A stretch of DNA of 64,000 bases from an uncultured Aeriscardovia sp. Lineage in GTDB: Bacteria > Actinomycetota > Actinomycetes > Actinomycetales > Bifidobacteriaceae. The notes under the pieces are model-generated. The model did no database searches. It had not been told where the DNA came from and worked only from the letters and a program-made list of their open reading frames with translations. The stretch covers positions 1 through 64,000 of the forward strand of contig CAIFES010000006.1 of the NCBI GenBank assembly GCA_903789535.1. Reading direction: 5' to 3'. The position numbers were made by a program, and so were the translations under genes. Positions 52,576 through 61,547 of this stretch are shown here, piece by piece (positions within the stretch are counted from its first letter, which is position 1; each line of letters starts with the position of its first letter).

Positions 52576-52863
52576 CTTGTTGACGAAGCAGACCCTCTTT
52601 CCCGACATTTCTGTCCCCGTTCGCCTCTTTCTGTCTCCGTCCGCCATTGGGCGATGATGTTTGCCGCGATTGCCGCCGAGCAATCGCTCTGCCCATTCTC
52701 ACTGTTGCCTGATCGGTGCGCCCGTCCTGTGGAGATCGACCGAGCAGCAGGCAGGCGGCCTTGCGGCAGGCGGACGGCGCGGGCAGTCTGTAGGGTGGTT
52801 TTCGCCGGTCCGCACCTTGAGTTCCGCATCAGGGGCGGGACACGGACGAGCAAAGAAGGGACA

Positions 52864-53691
52864 ATGCTGGATATTCTCAAATCGGCCCTCCTCGGCATCA
52901 TCGAGGGCATCACCGAATTTCTGCCGATCTCCTCGACCGGGCATCTGTATCTGGCCGACTACGTGATCAAACTCGACCAGTCGGCGGCGTTCAACAACAT
53001 GTTCAACGTCGTCATCCAGCTGGGCGCCATCCTCGCCGTCCTCGTCATCTACTTCAACCGACTCAACCCGTGGGCCCCCTCCAAGACCGAGGAGGAGAAG
53101 CACGGCACATGGAGCCTGTGGGGCAAGGTGATCGTCGCCGTGCTGCCGTCCGTCATCGTCGGGCTGCCGCTCAACAGCTGGCTGGAGGACCATGCCACCA
53201 CCTGGCAGGTGATCTCCGCCACGCTCATCATCTACGGCATCGCGTTCATCGTGCTCGAGAACTTCTATGCCAAGAAGACGCCGCGCGTGACGAGCATGGC
53301 ACGCCTGTCCTACCCGCTGGCACTGGGGATCGGCTGCTTCCAGGTGCTCTCGCTCGTGCCGGGCACCTCCCGCTCGGGCGCCACCATCATGGGCGCCATG
53401 CTCATCGGCGCCTCCCGCCCGGTGGCCGCCGAGTTCAGCTTCTTCCTCGCCATCCCCACGATGTTCGGCGCCTCGCTGCTCAAGCTCGTCAAATACTTCG
53501 CCTCCGGCGCCGGCTTCACCGGCCTGCAGGTCGGGATCCTGCTGACCGGCATGGTCGTCTCGTTCGTCGTGGCATGGATCGCCGTCAAGTTCCTGCTCAA
53601 GTACATCCAGACGCACGACTTCAAGCCGTTCGGCTGGTACCGCATCATCCTGGGCGTGGTGGTGATCGCCGTCGGCGTCATCGCCGGCTGA
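52864..53691 (+). CDS. uppP: Undecaprenyl-diphosphatase (BacA type)
   Basis: This 275-residue integral membrane phosphatase recycles undecaprenyl pyrophosphate to the monophosphate lipid carrier for peptidoglycan and other wall polymers. The two catalytic motifs are [14 protein letters not shown] near the N-terminus and [10 protein letters not shown] in the second half, each with the expected Glu, His and Arg. About eight membrane helices are visible. The ATG at 52864 follows AGAAGGGACA. The track's 70-residue extension (52654) is rejected. A terminator follows. Confidence 0.96.
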   Translation: MLDILKSALLGIIEGITEFLPISSTGHLYLADYVIKLDQSAAFNNMFNVVIQLGAILAVLVIYFNRLNPWAPSKTEEEKHGTWSLWGKVIVAVLPSVIVGLPLNSWLEDHATTWQVISATLIIYGIAFIVLENFYAKKTPRVTSMARLSYPLALGIGCFQVLSLVPGTSRSGATIMGAMLIGASRPVAAEFSFFLAIPTMFGASLLKLVKYFASGAGFTGLQVGILLTGMVVSFVVAWIAVKFLLKYIQTHDFKPFGWYRIILGVVVIAVGVIAG

Positions 53692-53722
53692 CAGCTGACA
53701 TCAGCCAGAACGCCGAATACAC

Positions 53723-53757
53723 GAATGCCCCGCAAGGTTCTTCCCTGCGGGGCATTC
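53723..53757. terminator. Bidirectional terminator after uppP
   Basis: GAATGCCCCGCAAGG and CCCTGCGGGGCATTC form a nearly perfect 15-bp stem with a short loop, followed by TTG on the plus strand. It lies between convergent uppP and glnB. Confidence 0.8.
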
Positions 53758-53835
53758 TTGCTGATACTGGTTTCCGCCGGCATCCGACGATAGATGACGG
53801 ATGACGATAGATGACGGATACCGCGCGGATAACGC

Positions 53836-54174
53836 TCAGAGCGCGGAGGCATCCTCCTCGCCCGTGTTGATGCGCAGCAGACGCTCGACGGGCGTCACCC
53901 ACACGAAGCCGTCGCCGGCCTCGCCGGTCTTCGCCGCCTCCACAATGCGTTCGACAAGCAGGTCGACGTCCTCGTCGGAGGCGAGCACCTCCACGCGGAT
54001 GCGCCGGATGAGATCCACGTTGTAGCGGGCCCCGCGGTAATACTCCACGTGCCCCTCCTCATGGCCGAAGCCGGAGACCGTCGAAAGCGTCAGACCATGC
54101 ACACCCGCCGAGGCGAGGGAGGCTTTGACGCTGTCGAGCCGGGAATATTTGACAATCGCCGTGATGAGTTTCAT
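53836..54174 (-). CDS. glnB: PII nitrogen regulatory protein
   Basis: This 112-residue PII-family signal protein binds ATP/ADP and 2-oxoglutarate and controls AmtB and other partners. It begins MKLITAIVKYSRLDSVK and has the B-loop-containing TGEAGDGFVWVTPVERLLRI. The T-loop reads GHEEGHVEYYRGARYNVD, with the modifiable Tyr (equivalent to Tyr51) present in GARY. In actinobacteria that residue is adenylylated by GlnD, but no glnD follows here. Its ATG overlaps the amtB stop (TGATG), so AmtB and PII are co-translated. Confidence 0.95.
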   Translation of the reverse strand: MKLITAIVKYSRLDSVKASLASAGVHGLTLSTVSGFGHEEGHVEYYRGARYNVDLIRRIRVEVLASDEDVDLLVERIVEAAKTGEAGDGFVWVTPVERLLRINTGEEDASAL

Positions 54175-55463
54175 CACTTTGCCTCCTTGAAGACGGAGTT
54201 GATGAAGTCCTCGAAATCGTAGCCGCGCTCGCCCTGGTCGCTGATATCGGTGCCGAGCAGCTCCTGCTCCAGTGACAGGCGCCAGCCCATCGTCTTCTCC
54301 AGAACGAAGGCGATCAGACCGGTCAGCAGGAACGCCCACGCACCCAGCAGCACGACGGCGATGGCCTGCGCCCCGAGCAGCACCCCGCCCCCGCCGAGCA
54401 GCAGGCCGTGGTCGGCGGCAAAGAAGCCGACCAGCAGCATGCCGAGCATGCCGGGGATTCCGAAGACCGCCACCACGTCGAACGCATCATCGTAGCCGAG
54501 ACGGTATTTGAGCGAGACGGCCAGACGGCAGACGATGCCGGAGATCAGACCGGTCACCAGCGCCCACAGGGGCGAGACGACATCCGCGCCCGGGGCGATG
54601 GCGACGAGGCCGGCGATCAGACCGGAGACGGCACCGAGCGCCGTGGCATGGCCGTTGCGCACGCGCTCGGAGACCATCCATGCGATCATCGACGCCGACG
54701 CCGCGAGGAACGCGGAGACGGCGGTGTAGCCGGCGGTGGCGGACGAGGAGCCGGACTTGCCGCCCAGCAGCCCGATGAAGCCGATGGCCGCCAGGCACGC
54801 CCCGAGCATGGACAGCGGCAGATTGTGCGGCTTGAGCGGCACGATGTGGTACGAGGCGCGACGGCCGATGATGAGCACGATGGCGAGCGCGGAGAACGCG
54901 GCCACCTCGAAGACGACCGCCCCGCCGGCCAGATCGTGCGCCGGGGTGCCGATCAGGCGCGAGAACGCGCCGTCGGCGGCGAACAGGCCCGACGGGCTCC
55001 ACATCATGTGCGCGGCCGGGGCAAAGACGAGGCTCACCCAGAAGATGGCGAAGACCATCCATGTGCCCACCTTGATGCGCTCGGCGACGGCGCCGATGAT
55101 GACGATCAGTGCGAGCGCGGCGAGCGCCCCCTCGAGCAGCACGTCGATGGAGCGCGGGTAGAGGGCGCCTTTGACGGCCACGGAGGTGAACACGCCGTTG
55201 CGCGAGGCGATGGTATCGCGCAGCAGGAAACCGGTGGCCGGGTCGCCGATGATGCCGGCCCCGTCATGCCCGGCGAAGGCGAGCGACCAGCCCCACAGCG
55301 CCCAGACAATGGCGGTGACGCCTGCACCCGCCACACCGAGGGTGATGATATTCAGCACGTTTTTGGCGCGCGCGAGACCTGCGTAATAAAACACGATCCC
55401 CACGCACAGCAACACGACGAGTGCCGCCGAGGCGAGAACCCACGCGGTATTTCCACTATCCAT
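54174..55463 (-). CDS. amtB: Ammonium transporter
   Basis: This 429-residue Amt/Mep/Rh-family channel transports ammonium across the cytoplasmic membrane. About eleven helices are visible; characteristic segments are VLLCVGIVFYYAGLARAKN, WALWGWSLAFAG, HMMWSPSGLF, GGAVVFEVAAFSALAI and FAADHGLLLGGG. AGAGGAGCG lies upstream of the ATG. amtB-glnB is the classic nitrogen-scavenging pair, in which PII closes the channel when ammonium is abundant. Confidence 0.96.
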   Translation of the reverse strand: MDSGNTAWVLASAALVVLLCVGIVFYYAGLARAKNVLNIITLGVAGAGVTAIVWALWGWSLAFAGHDGAGIIGDPATGFLLRDTIASRNGVFTSVAVKGALYPRSIDVLLEGALAALALIVIIGAVAERIKVGTWMVFAIFWVSLVFAPAAHMMWSPSGLFAADGAFSRLIGTPAHDLAGGAVVFEVAAFSALAIVLIIGRRASYHIVPLKPHNLPLSMLGACLAAIGFIGLLGGKSGSSSATAGYTAVSAFLAASASMIAWMVSERVRNGHATALGAVSGLIAGLVAIAPGADVVSPLWALVTGLISGIVCRLAVSLKYRLGYDDAFDVVAVFGIPGMLGMLLVGFFAADHGLLLGGGGVLLGAQAIAVVLLGAWAFLLTGLIAFVLEKTMGWRLSLEQELLGTDISDQGERGYDFEDFINSVFKEAK

Positions 55464-55541
55464 CTGCGCTCCTCTGTTCAGCCGTCCAACGAATATTCAC
55501 TCAGATCAGAACAGACGCCGGCACCCGGGCCGGCAAACGGC

Positions 55542-56813
55542 TCACTGCGCCCGGTCCTGGCCCACGAGGCCGTCGACGAAGCTTGCCGGGTCGAACACGG
55601 CGAGATCGTCGGGTCCCTCGCCCAGACCGACGAGCTTGACCGGCACGCCGAGCTCGTCCTGGACGGAGATGACGACACCACCCTTGGCCGAGCCGTCGAG
55701 CTTGGTGAGTACCACGCCGGTCACACCGATCGCCTGGGCGAACACGCGCGCCTGCTCGGTGCCGTTGCGGCCCACCGTGGCGTCGAGCACGAGCAGCACC
55801 TCGTCCACCGGCGTGACCTTCTCGACCACGCGGCGGATCTTGCCCAGCTCGTCCATGAGATTCTTCTTGTTCTGGAGCCTGCCCGCGGTGTCGATGAGCA
55901 GCACGTCCGTGCCGTCGGCGACGGCCTTCTGCGCGGCATCATAGGCCACGGAGGCGGGGTCGGCGCCGTCATGGTCGGCACGCACGAGGCCGATGCCCGA
56001 TGTGTTCGCCCAGGTGGCGAGCTGATCGGCGGCAGCCGCGCGGAACGTGTCGGCGGCGGCGAAGAGCACGGATTTGCCCTCGGCGACGAGCAGACGGCCC
56101 AGTTTGCCCACGGTGGTCGTCTTACCCGAGCCGTTGACGCCCACCATGATGATGACCTGCGGCTTCTTCTTCTGCGCCCCCGGCCGCAGCGCGACGAGCG
56201 AGCGGTCCTCATGGCCGGCGTCCACCAGTTCGAGCAGCCGTGTGCGCAATGCCTGGCGCACGGCCTTCGGGTCACGCTCGCCGCTGATGCGCGCGTCCTT
56301 CTTCAGCGCATCGACGAGCCGCTCGCTCGCGTCGGCACCCACGTCGGCGAGCAGGAGCGTGTCCTCCAGATCCTCCCAGTCGGATTCGGAGAGGTGGTCG
56401 CGGGTGAGGATGCCGAACAGCGCCTTGCCGAACCTGCTCTGGCTGGAGGCGAGACGGGCGCGCAGCCGCACCCCGCGCGAGGCGCCGGACTCCGGTTTTG
56501 CCACCGCAGGACCCGCCGATGAGACCGCTTCCGTCGTCGGCGTCGTCTCCATGGTGCCGGTCTTGTCAGCCGGCGCTTGTCCGACCGTGACCTGTTCAGC
56601 CGTGGCCTGCGCCCGGCTCTGCGCACCCGTGTGCGCGGCCGTACTCTGCGCGGCCTTCCGGCGTGCCGCGGCGATCTGCTCGTTGGTCTGCCGGGCCTGC
56701 TCGGCGCGGCGGCGGCTTTTTTTCACCGACCGCGCGGTCGCGATCACGATGCCCAGCACCACGGCGAGCACCACGATGATGGCGACAAGAATCCATATCT
56801 GCGTCTGCGTCAT
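55542..56813 (-). CDS. ftsY: Signal recognition particle receptor FtsY
   Basis: This 423-residue SRP-receptor GTPase docks ribosome-SRP complexes at the membrane for co-translational insertion. An N-terminal membrane helix (IWILVAIIVVLAVVLGIVIA) is followed by a Gln/Ala/Thr-rich linker of about 90 residues, then the NG domain: LLADVGADASERLV, GVNGSGKTTTVGKLG (G1), DTFRAAAADQL, DTAGRLQNK (G3) and TKLDGSAKGG (G4). Ends at VDGLVGQDRAQ. The start has GAGAAGT before ATG. It is a housekeeping gene, probably monocistronic. Confidence 0.97.
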   Translation of the reverse strand: MTQTQIWILVAIIVVLAVVLGIVIATARSVKKSRRRAEQARQTNEQIAAARRKAAQSTAAHTGAQSRAQATAEQVTVGQAPADKTGTMETTPTTEAVSSAGPAVAKPESGASRGVRLRARLASSQSRFGKALFGILTRDHLSESDWEDLEDTLLLADVGADASERLVDALKKDARISGERDPKAVRQALRTRLLELVDAGHEDRSLVALRPGAQKKKPQVIIMVGVNGSGKTTTVGKLGRLLVAEGKSVLFAAADTFRAAAADQLATWANTSGIGLVRADHDGADPASVAYDAAQKAVADGTDVLLIDTAGRLQNKKNLMDELGKIRRVVEKVTPVDEVLLVLDATVGRNGTEQARVFAQAIGVTGVVLTKLDGSAKGGVVISVQDELGVPVKLVGLGEGPDDLAVFDPASFVDGLVGQDRAQ

Positions 56814-56879
56814 ACTTCTCAGCTTAAAGCGCGGCGGAAACGAGACAGGTCAGAAAGACGGATTGTGGAAAACTGGCGA

Positions 56880-56965
56880 GCGCCCCGCGGCAACCCGCGC
56901 GCCCAGCACACCTGCCTATGCGCTTCAGCACACCGCGCGCTCAGCACAGCGCCCGCGCGCTCAGC
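56880..56965. repeat. Short GC-rich repeats beside the membrane protein gene
   Basis: CGCGCGCTCAGCACAGCGCC and CGCGCGCTCAGCGCGA adjoin, with further partial copies (CGCGCGCCCAGCACA, GCTTCAGCACACC). The array runs into the 3' end of the minus-strand ORF at 56961. Confidence 0.45.
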
Positions 56966-57341
56966 GCGACTGCCTGTGCGGGGAGGCCGCGCGGGTGGCG
57001 GTGGCACCATGGTCATGGGAGGACAGATGCACCTCCACCACGGAGGAGCTGGTGGTGACAACCGGCTTCGTGCCCGCCGGCGCATCCTGGGCGGTCGAGC
57101 CCGGTGTGGCCCCCGTGCGCGGGGCGATACGCATGCCCGGCGCCACCACGCGGTTGGAGCCACGCCGCTCCTCGACGTGCCGCGCATGACGACGCTCCCA
57201 TTCCACCGTGTCGGGGACATGGGAGGAGAGTGCGTTGTGGTAGGACTCGGCCTTCGCCAGTGCGAGCAGTATGAGACCGAGAACGGCTATGGCAGCAACC
57301 CAGACAAAGATGATCCACCCCATAAATCCCAATTGTGCCAT
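56961..57341 (-). CDS. Small single-pass membrane protein, unknown function
   Basis: This 126-residue ORF starts with an obvious N-terminal membrane helix (WIIFVWVAAIAVLGLILLALA) followed by a soluble, low-complexity, Thr/Ser/His-rich tail. No domain is recognised. The ATG at 57341 is chosen over the track's GTG at 57359, although neither has a convincing ribosome binding site. It is divergent from a TetR regulator 35 nt away, so the two could be coordinately regulated (inference). The antisense ORFs here are shadows. Confidence 0.55.
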   Translation of the reverse strand: MAQLGFMGWIIFVWVAAIAVLGLILLALAKAESYHNALSSHVPDTVEWERRHARHVEERRGSNRVVAPGMRIAPRTGATPGSTAQDAPAGTKPVVTTSSSVVEVHLSSHDHGATATRAASPHRQSR

Positions 57342-57376
57342 CGGGCTGGGAGACGGCACGTGACAAGATGGGGATC

Positions 57377-58480
57377 ATGACGCGGACAGCACGAATGAGC
57401 GCAGGAGAGCGCCGTGAGCAGCTCCTGACGGTGGGCCGCGCGCTCTTCGCCCATGAGGGCTATGAGGCGGTGAGCGTGGAGGAGATCGCCGCGAAGGCAG
57501 GCGTGAGCAAGCCGATCGTCTACGAGCATTTCGGTGGCAAGGAGGGCCTGTACGCCGTCGTCGTCGACCGCGAGATGCGCGCCTTCACCACCACGCTCGC
57601 CGATGCCCTTTCCGACGCCTCCGTGCCCCCGCAGCAGATCGTGGAGCGCACGTCGATGGCGCTGCTCGGCTACATCGAGAACAATCCCGAGGGATTCGGC
57701 GTGCTCGTGCGCGACTCGCCCACCACCGATCCGGACGGCTCGTTCAGCTCCCTGCTCGGCGACGTCTCCACCCGCGTGGAGAGCCTGCTCGCCCGGGCGT
57801 TCCGCGTGCACGGCATCCCCGTGGAATCGGCGCCGTACTATGCGCAGATGCTGGTGGGGATGACGATCTTCGTAGGCCAGTACTGGGCCGACCGGCATGA
57901 TATCGACAAAGAGACACTGGCCGCCTACATCTCCAACCTCGCCTGGAACGGGCTGGCACGCATGCACCGCCATCCGCGTCTGCGCTATGAGGGCGCCCAT
58001 CCGCTGGAAGAGCAGCTCCGCGCCAGAAAGATGTCCGCAGACAAGAACGGCCAGGCACCGCGAACATCACCGACGACGCAAAGCGGCACGAAGGCCGTCC
58101 CCGGCAACGGCTCCACCATCGCGGCGGTCGCCGCCGGCACCATCCCCGCAGAACCCGACAGGCATGAGCTCAAAGCGGAGTACAAGGCAAGCAAGCGCCG
58201 TCTGAAGGCCGAGTACAAGGCGAGCAAACGCGCGGCGAAGGCCGCCGACGCCGTCCGCGCCGACGCGCACACTGAAAGCAGTGCAGGCTCGCGCACGATG
58301 ACCGCCCATGCGTCACAGACCGCCCATGCGTCACAGACATCACAGGCATCGGGCACGCCGGACACACTGAACGCGCCTGACGCGGATGCGCACAGCGCGG
58401 ACCCGCACACGAAAAACGCACAGAACGGCGACGGCACGAACAACCGTGCGCCGCAGGAGGGGCAGCATGCTTCTGAGTGA
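57377..58480 (+). CDS. TetR-family regulator with long repetitive C-terminal tail
   Basis: This 367-residue protein has an N-terminal TetR helix-turn-helix: [21 protein letters not shown], then [26 protein letters not shown]. The ligand/dimer domain runs to about 205. Beyond it is a roughly 160-residue extension with a duplicated [20 protein letters not shown] and the near-repeat [16 protein letters not shown], which is Lys-rich then Ser/Thr/Ala-rich and probably disordered; typical TetR proteins are 190-230 aa. The Lys stretch might bind DNA or RNA nonspecifically. Targets are unknown. The gene overlaps dcd by 14 nt. GATGGGGATC before the ATG is a weak ribosome binding site. Confidence 0.82.
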   Translation: MTRTARMSAGERREQLLTVGRALFAHEGYEAVSVEEIAAKAGVSKPIVYEHFGGKEGLYAVVVDREMRAFTTTLADALSDASVPPQQIVERTSMALLGYIENNPEGFGVLVRDSPTTDPDGSFSSLLGDVSTRVESLLARAFRVHGIPVESAPYYAQMLVGMTIFVGQYWADRHDIDKETLAAYISNLAWNGLARMHRHPRLRYEGAHPLEEQLRARKMSADKNGQAPRTSPTTQSGTKAVPGNGSTIAAVAAGTIPAEPDRHELKAEYKASKRRLKAEYKASKRAAKAADAVRADAHTESSAGSRTMTAHASQTAHASQTSQASGTPDTLNAPDADAHSADPHTKNAQNGDGTNNRAPQEGQHASE

Positions 58481-59048
58481 CCACGATATCCGCGCCGCCA
58501 TCGAGGGCGGCGACGTCGAGCTCAGCCCGTTCACACCGGAGATGATCCAGCCCTCGTCCGTCGACGTCCGGCTCGACCGCTTCTTCCGCGTGTTCAACTC
58601 GCGCGAGTACACGTATATCGATCCCTCGGAGAACCAGGGGGCGCTCACCGAGCAGTTCGAGGTCGGCCCCGACGAGCCGTGGATCCTGCACCCAGGCGAG
58701 TTCATCCTCGGCTCCACCTGGGAGAACATCAGGCTCTCCCCCTCCATCGCCGCGCGTCTGGAGGGCAAGAGCTCGCTCGGACGTCTGGGCATCCTCACCC
58801 ACTCGACCGCCGGTTTCATCGACCCGGGCTTCGACGGGCATATCACCCTCGAGCTGTCGAACGTCAATACGCTGCCGGTCAAGCTGTGGCCGGGCATGAA
58901 GATCGGCCAGGTCTGCTTCTTCCAGCTCAGCTCGCCGGCCGACCACCCGTACGGCTCGCAGGAGGCCGGCTCCCACTATCAGGGCCAGCGCGGCCCGACC
59001 CCCTCGCGCTCCTACGAGAATTTCTACCGCGCCCGCATCGAGGACTGA
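58467..59048 (+). CDS. dcd: dCTP deaminase
   Basis: This 193-residue enzyme of the Dcd/dUTPase superfamily deaminates dCTP; several actinobacterial members directly form dUMP. The start is [19 protein letters not shown], with [32 protein letters not shown] and [19 protein letters not shown] (catalytic Glu region). Ends near [14 protein letters not shown]. The ATG at 58467 follows GGAGGGGCAGC and lies inside the TetR gene, so translation is coupled. Pyrimidine deoxynucleotide supply complements nrdJ elsewhere in the window. Confidence 0.95.
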   Translation: MLLSDHDIRAAIEGGDVELSPFTPEMIQPSSVDVRLDRFFRVFNSREYTYIDPSENQGALTEQFEVGPDEPWILHPGEFILGSTWENIRLSPSIAARLEGKSSLGRLGILTHSTAGFIDPGFDGHITLELSNVNTLPVKLWPGMKIGQVCFFQLSSPADHPYGSQEAGSHYQGQRGPTPSRSYENFYRARIED

Positions 59049-59058
59049 GCAGCAATTC

Positions 59059-60468
59059 TCACTCGGTCGAGATGAATTTTCGCACGGCGAGGTAGTAGAC
59101 GAGCCCGGCCGCGCAGATCAGCGCGTAGATGAGAAACAGGTTGGAGTAGATCGCCGCAGACCCCGTGGCACCGATAATGCTGCCGCCCGCGAGCGCCGGA
59201 GAGGCGAGCAGGCCGCCGAAGATGGCGGTGCCCGTTGAGGGGCTCACATTCATCGCCAGGTCGTTCATTCCCACGCCGCGTCCCTGTTCGTCGGGGGCAA
59301 GGGTGCCCAGCACCGTGCTGGTGATCGGCGAGTAGAGCATGGCCAGCCCGCCGTAGAACAGGCCTGAGCCGATGGCGAGCGGCACGAGTCCCGCCTTGAC
59401 GCACAGCACTTCGAGCAGCAGCCCGGCCACCACCGACGAGGCGCCAAGAATGATCGTCCTCTGTTCGCCGATCGCCCGCACCACGCGTCCCGAGCACACG
59501 CCGGAGACGACGGCGAGAATGTAGCCGGGCAGCAGCACGAGCGAGACCTGCGCGGCGCTGATCCCGTACAGTCTCGGCCCGAGCACGTTGAAGACCGGCG
59601 TGAACGAAAAGTTGACGAAATAGATGATGACGATGACGAGGATCGAGGCGATCCAGCGCCTGTTATGCAGGAACCGCGGGGTGAGGAATGGGCGCGCGGC
59701 ATGGCGTATATACACGGAGAACGCCACAAGCAGGCCGGCGGCGACCAGCAGCAGCCACCAGCGGTAATAGCTGAAGAACAGCGTGACGGCGCCGATCGCG
59801 CCGCCGAACAGGAGGAAACCGGGCACGTCGACGTGCGCGTGTCGGTTCTCCCCTTCCGGCAGGTCACGCAGCAATGCCGGCAGCAGGAACACGGCGAGCA
59901 ACGGCAGCAGGAACAGATACGCCCAGTCGATCTGCGAGATGAAGCCCGCGCTGAGCACGCCGAGGGCCGTGGAGAGCTGGTAGCCGGCGGTGAAGATGCC
60001 GAAGAAGACGACCTTGTCCCGTTCGGGCAGATATTTCGCGGCGACGACGAGGTAGACCGATCCGGCGACCTGCCCGCCCGCTGTCTGCAGCGTTCGGGCC
60101 ACGATCACCAGCCAGATGTTCGAATGCAGTGCGAAGCCCAGTATCGAGCCGGCGAGCAGCAGTGCGATGCCGGCGACGGTCATCTTGCGCAATGAGACAT
60201 AGTCGGCGAGCGAGCCGTAGACGAAGCAGACGATCCCCAGCACGAGCGAGGGGATGGCGGTGATGAGCTGGGCCTGGGCGGGGGCGTGGAGATCCTCGCC
60301 GATGGTGGTGAAGATGAAGCCGAACGCCTGCAGGCACAGCACACTCAGCACATAGATGGCGAGCAGGAATGCGAGCGCAGCCTTGATCTGACGCGGAGAA
60401 CGGGGATTCTTGGCCAGATTCTGCTCCTGCGTATCTGGCCTTTGTGCGGTGGGATTGCCGGAAGTCAC
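59059..60468 (-). CDS. MFS exporter, DHA2-like
   Basis: This 469-residue major facilitator with about fourteen membrane segments has VLCLQAFGFIFTTIGEDLHAP after TM1, PSLVLGIVCFVYGSLADYVSLRK (motif A) and the antiporter-type motif GYQLSTALGVLSAGF. It resembles Gram-positive multidrug or antibiotic exporters of the EmrB/QacA/TetA(L) type. The substrate is unknown. It ends 10 nt after dcd in the opposite direction. No local regulator on this strand is seen. Confidence 0.85.
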   Translation of the reverse strand: MTSGNPTAQRPDTQEQNLAKNPRSPRQIKAALAFLLAIYVLSVLCLQAFGFIFTTIGEDLHAPAQAQLITAIPSLVLGIVCFVYGSLADYVSLRKMTVAGIALLLAGSILGFALHSNIWLVIVARTLQTAGGQVAGSVYLVVAAKYLPERDKVVFFGIFTAGYQLSTALGVLSAGFISQIDWAYLFLLPLLAVFLLPALLRDLPEGENRHAHVDVPGFLLFGGAIGAVTLFFSYYRWWLLLVAAGLLVAFSVYIRHAARPFLTPRFLHNRRWIASILVIVIIYFVNFSFTPVFNVLGPRLYGISAAQVSLVLLPGYILAVVSGVCSGRVVRAIGEQRTIILGASSVVAGLLLEVLCVKAGLVPLAIGSGLFYGGLAMLYSPITSTVLGTLAPDEQGRGVGMNDLAMNVSPSTGTAIFGGLLASPALAGGSIIGATGSAAIYSNLFLIYALICAAGLVYYLAVRKFISTE

Positions 60469-60741
60469 CCGCCCAGTCTATCGATTCGCGCGCATTTATC
60501 TTGCGGAAAGCAGCGCACAGCGGCGGGGTACAGCTGGCAGATGAGCGGCGACATGTGTCGCGCGACGCCTGCCTGGGCGTCAACGCAGAGACCGCCTTCC
60601 ACACCCAAAACACAAAAGGACCCGATGGGCGGAAGCTCGTCCACACCCGTCCGTCGTAGACATTTCGCATACGTGTTCGCACGCAGTCGTTTTTCTATTG
60701 TTTATATATTTGCTTAATTATTTACTGACATCGTCATATCA
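60469..60741. other. AT-rich promoter region between MFS and toxin-antitoxin genes
   Basis: The first part resembles flanking GC-rich DNA and holds the MFS promoter. From about 60670 the sequence is strikingly AT-rich (TCTATTGTTTATATATTTGC), unlike the neighbours, marking the left edge of the TA module. No ORF or RNA is convincing. Confidence 0.6.
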
Positions 60742-60770
60742 TTGTTAATACATATTGACTTCATCATACT
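60742..60770 (+). promoter_or_regulatory. Promoter of the RelB/YafQ operon
   Basis: TTGTTA and CATACT are separated by exactly 17 bp, about 23 nt before the antitoxin ATG. The flanking inverted hexamers CTGACA (60725-60730) and TGTCAG (60770-60775) could be operator half-sites for autoregulation. The track's 60742 'start' is a TTG within this promoter. Confidence 0.65.
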
Positions 60771-60792
60771 GTCAGAGAAAGCCGTGCCTCCA

Positions 60793-61077
60793 ATGACCAC
60801 AACAGCGCGACAGGCCACAAACGAAATGACGACCGTGAGTTTTCGTACCAACCGCCAAATAAAGGAAGAGGCAAAACAGCTCTACTCCTCCCTCGGTATG
60901 GATCTTTCCACAGCCATCAATATCTTTTTGCGCCAATCGATCCGCGACAACGGCATCCCCTTCCATATCTCCGCCTCGTCACAGGCAAACATGGAAGCAC
61001 GCCACGAAGCGGAGAACCATATCGGCAAATCATTCGCCACAACCGACGATCTGATGAAGGATCTGCTGGATGCTTAA
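60793..61077 (+). CDS. RelB/DinJ-family antitoxin
   Basis: This 94-residue antitoxin contains MTTVSFRTNRQIKEEAKQLYSSLGMDLSTAINIFLRQSI, the ribbon-helix-helix DNA-binding and dimer region of RelB/DinJ proteins. The C-terminal half binds the toxin. A second ATG (60826, MTTVSF) is possible. The frame ends 8 nt inside the toxin gene, a typical TA overlap. It should autoregulate its operon with the toxin as co-repressor. Confidence 0.88.
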   Translation: MTTTARQATNEMTTVSFRTNRQIKEEAKQLYSSLGMDLSTAINIFLRQSIRDNGIPFHISASSQANMEARHEAENHIGKSFATTDDLMKDLLDA

Positions 61078-61351
61078 ATCGGTCTTTCGCACACAGCGAT
61101 TCAAACGGGATATCAAGGCACTGCTGAAAAAGCATTATCGCCCGGAGATTCTCAAGAACGCGATCACTGCGCTAATGGACCAAGATCAGTCGCTGTTACG
61201 GACAAAATACCGGGATCACGCCCTCACCGGTGAATGGACAGGCTACCGCGAAATCCACTGCAGCGGCGACTGGCTGATTATTTACCGCATCAATAAAGCA
61301 GAACTCCAGCTTGTTCTCGTGCGTTCCGGCTCGCATGACGAGCTGTTCTGA
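61070..61351 (+). CDS. YafQ-family RelE-superfamily mRNA interferase toxin
   Basis: This 93-residue toxin of the RelE/ParE fold has MLKSVFRTQRFKRDIKALLKK, then the core RDHALTGEWTGYREIHCSGDWLIIYRI, where YafQ proteins carry the His, Asp and the C-terminal His. All appear present (RDHALTGEW, GDWLIIY, SHDELF). YafQ enzymes cleave translating mRNA in the ribosome A site. Its ATG overlaps the antitoxin stop. The pair is AT-richer than its surroundings, suggesting acquisition. Confidence 0.9.
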   Translation: MLKSVFRTQRFKRDIKALLKKHYRPEILKNAITALMDQDQSLLRTKYRDHALTGEWTGYREIHCSGDWLIIYRINKAELQLVLVRSGSHDELF

Positions 61352-61394
61352 ACCATCCGCACACCCGACAACAATGCCGGACGCCCGACTAACA

Positions 61395-61435
61395 AACATG
61401 GGACGCCCCGGAAAAATCCAGGAGCGTCCCATGTT
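61395..61435. terminator. Bidirectional hairpin between toxin and surface-protein genes
   Basis: AACATGGGACGC and GCGTCCCATGTT form a perfect 12-bp stem around a 17-nt loop. T-tracts are weak. It lies between convergent genes. GGCTCAGTC-like units are then repeated at 61504-61552. Confidence 0.65.
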
Positions 61436-61547
61436 GCCATATCAGGATCGTCGACAGCTCAGAGCCGGCGACCGTCCATCACGACCGCCGGAGCCGTACC
61501 GTCCGACCCGGTCTGACTCAGTCTGAGTCAGATTGGCTCAGTCCGGC

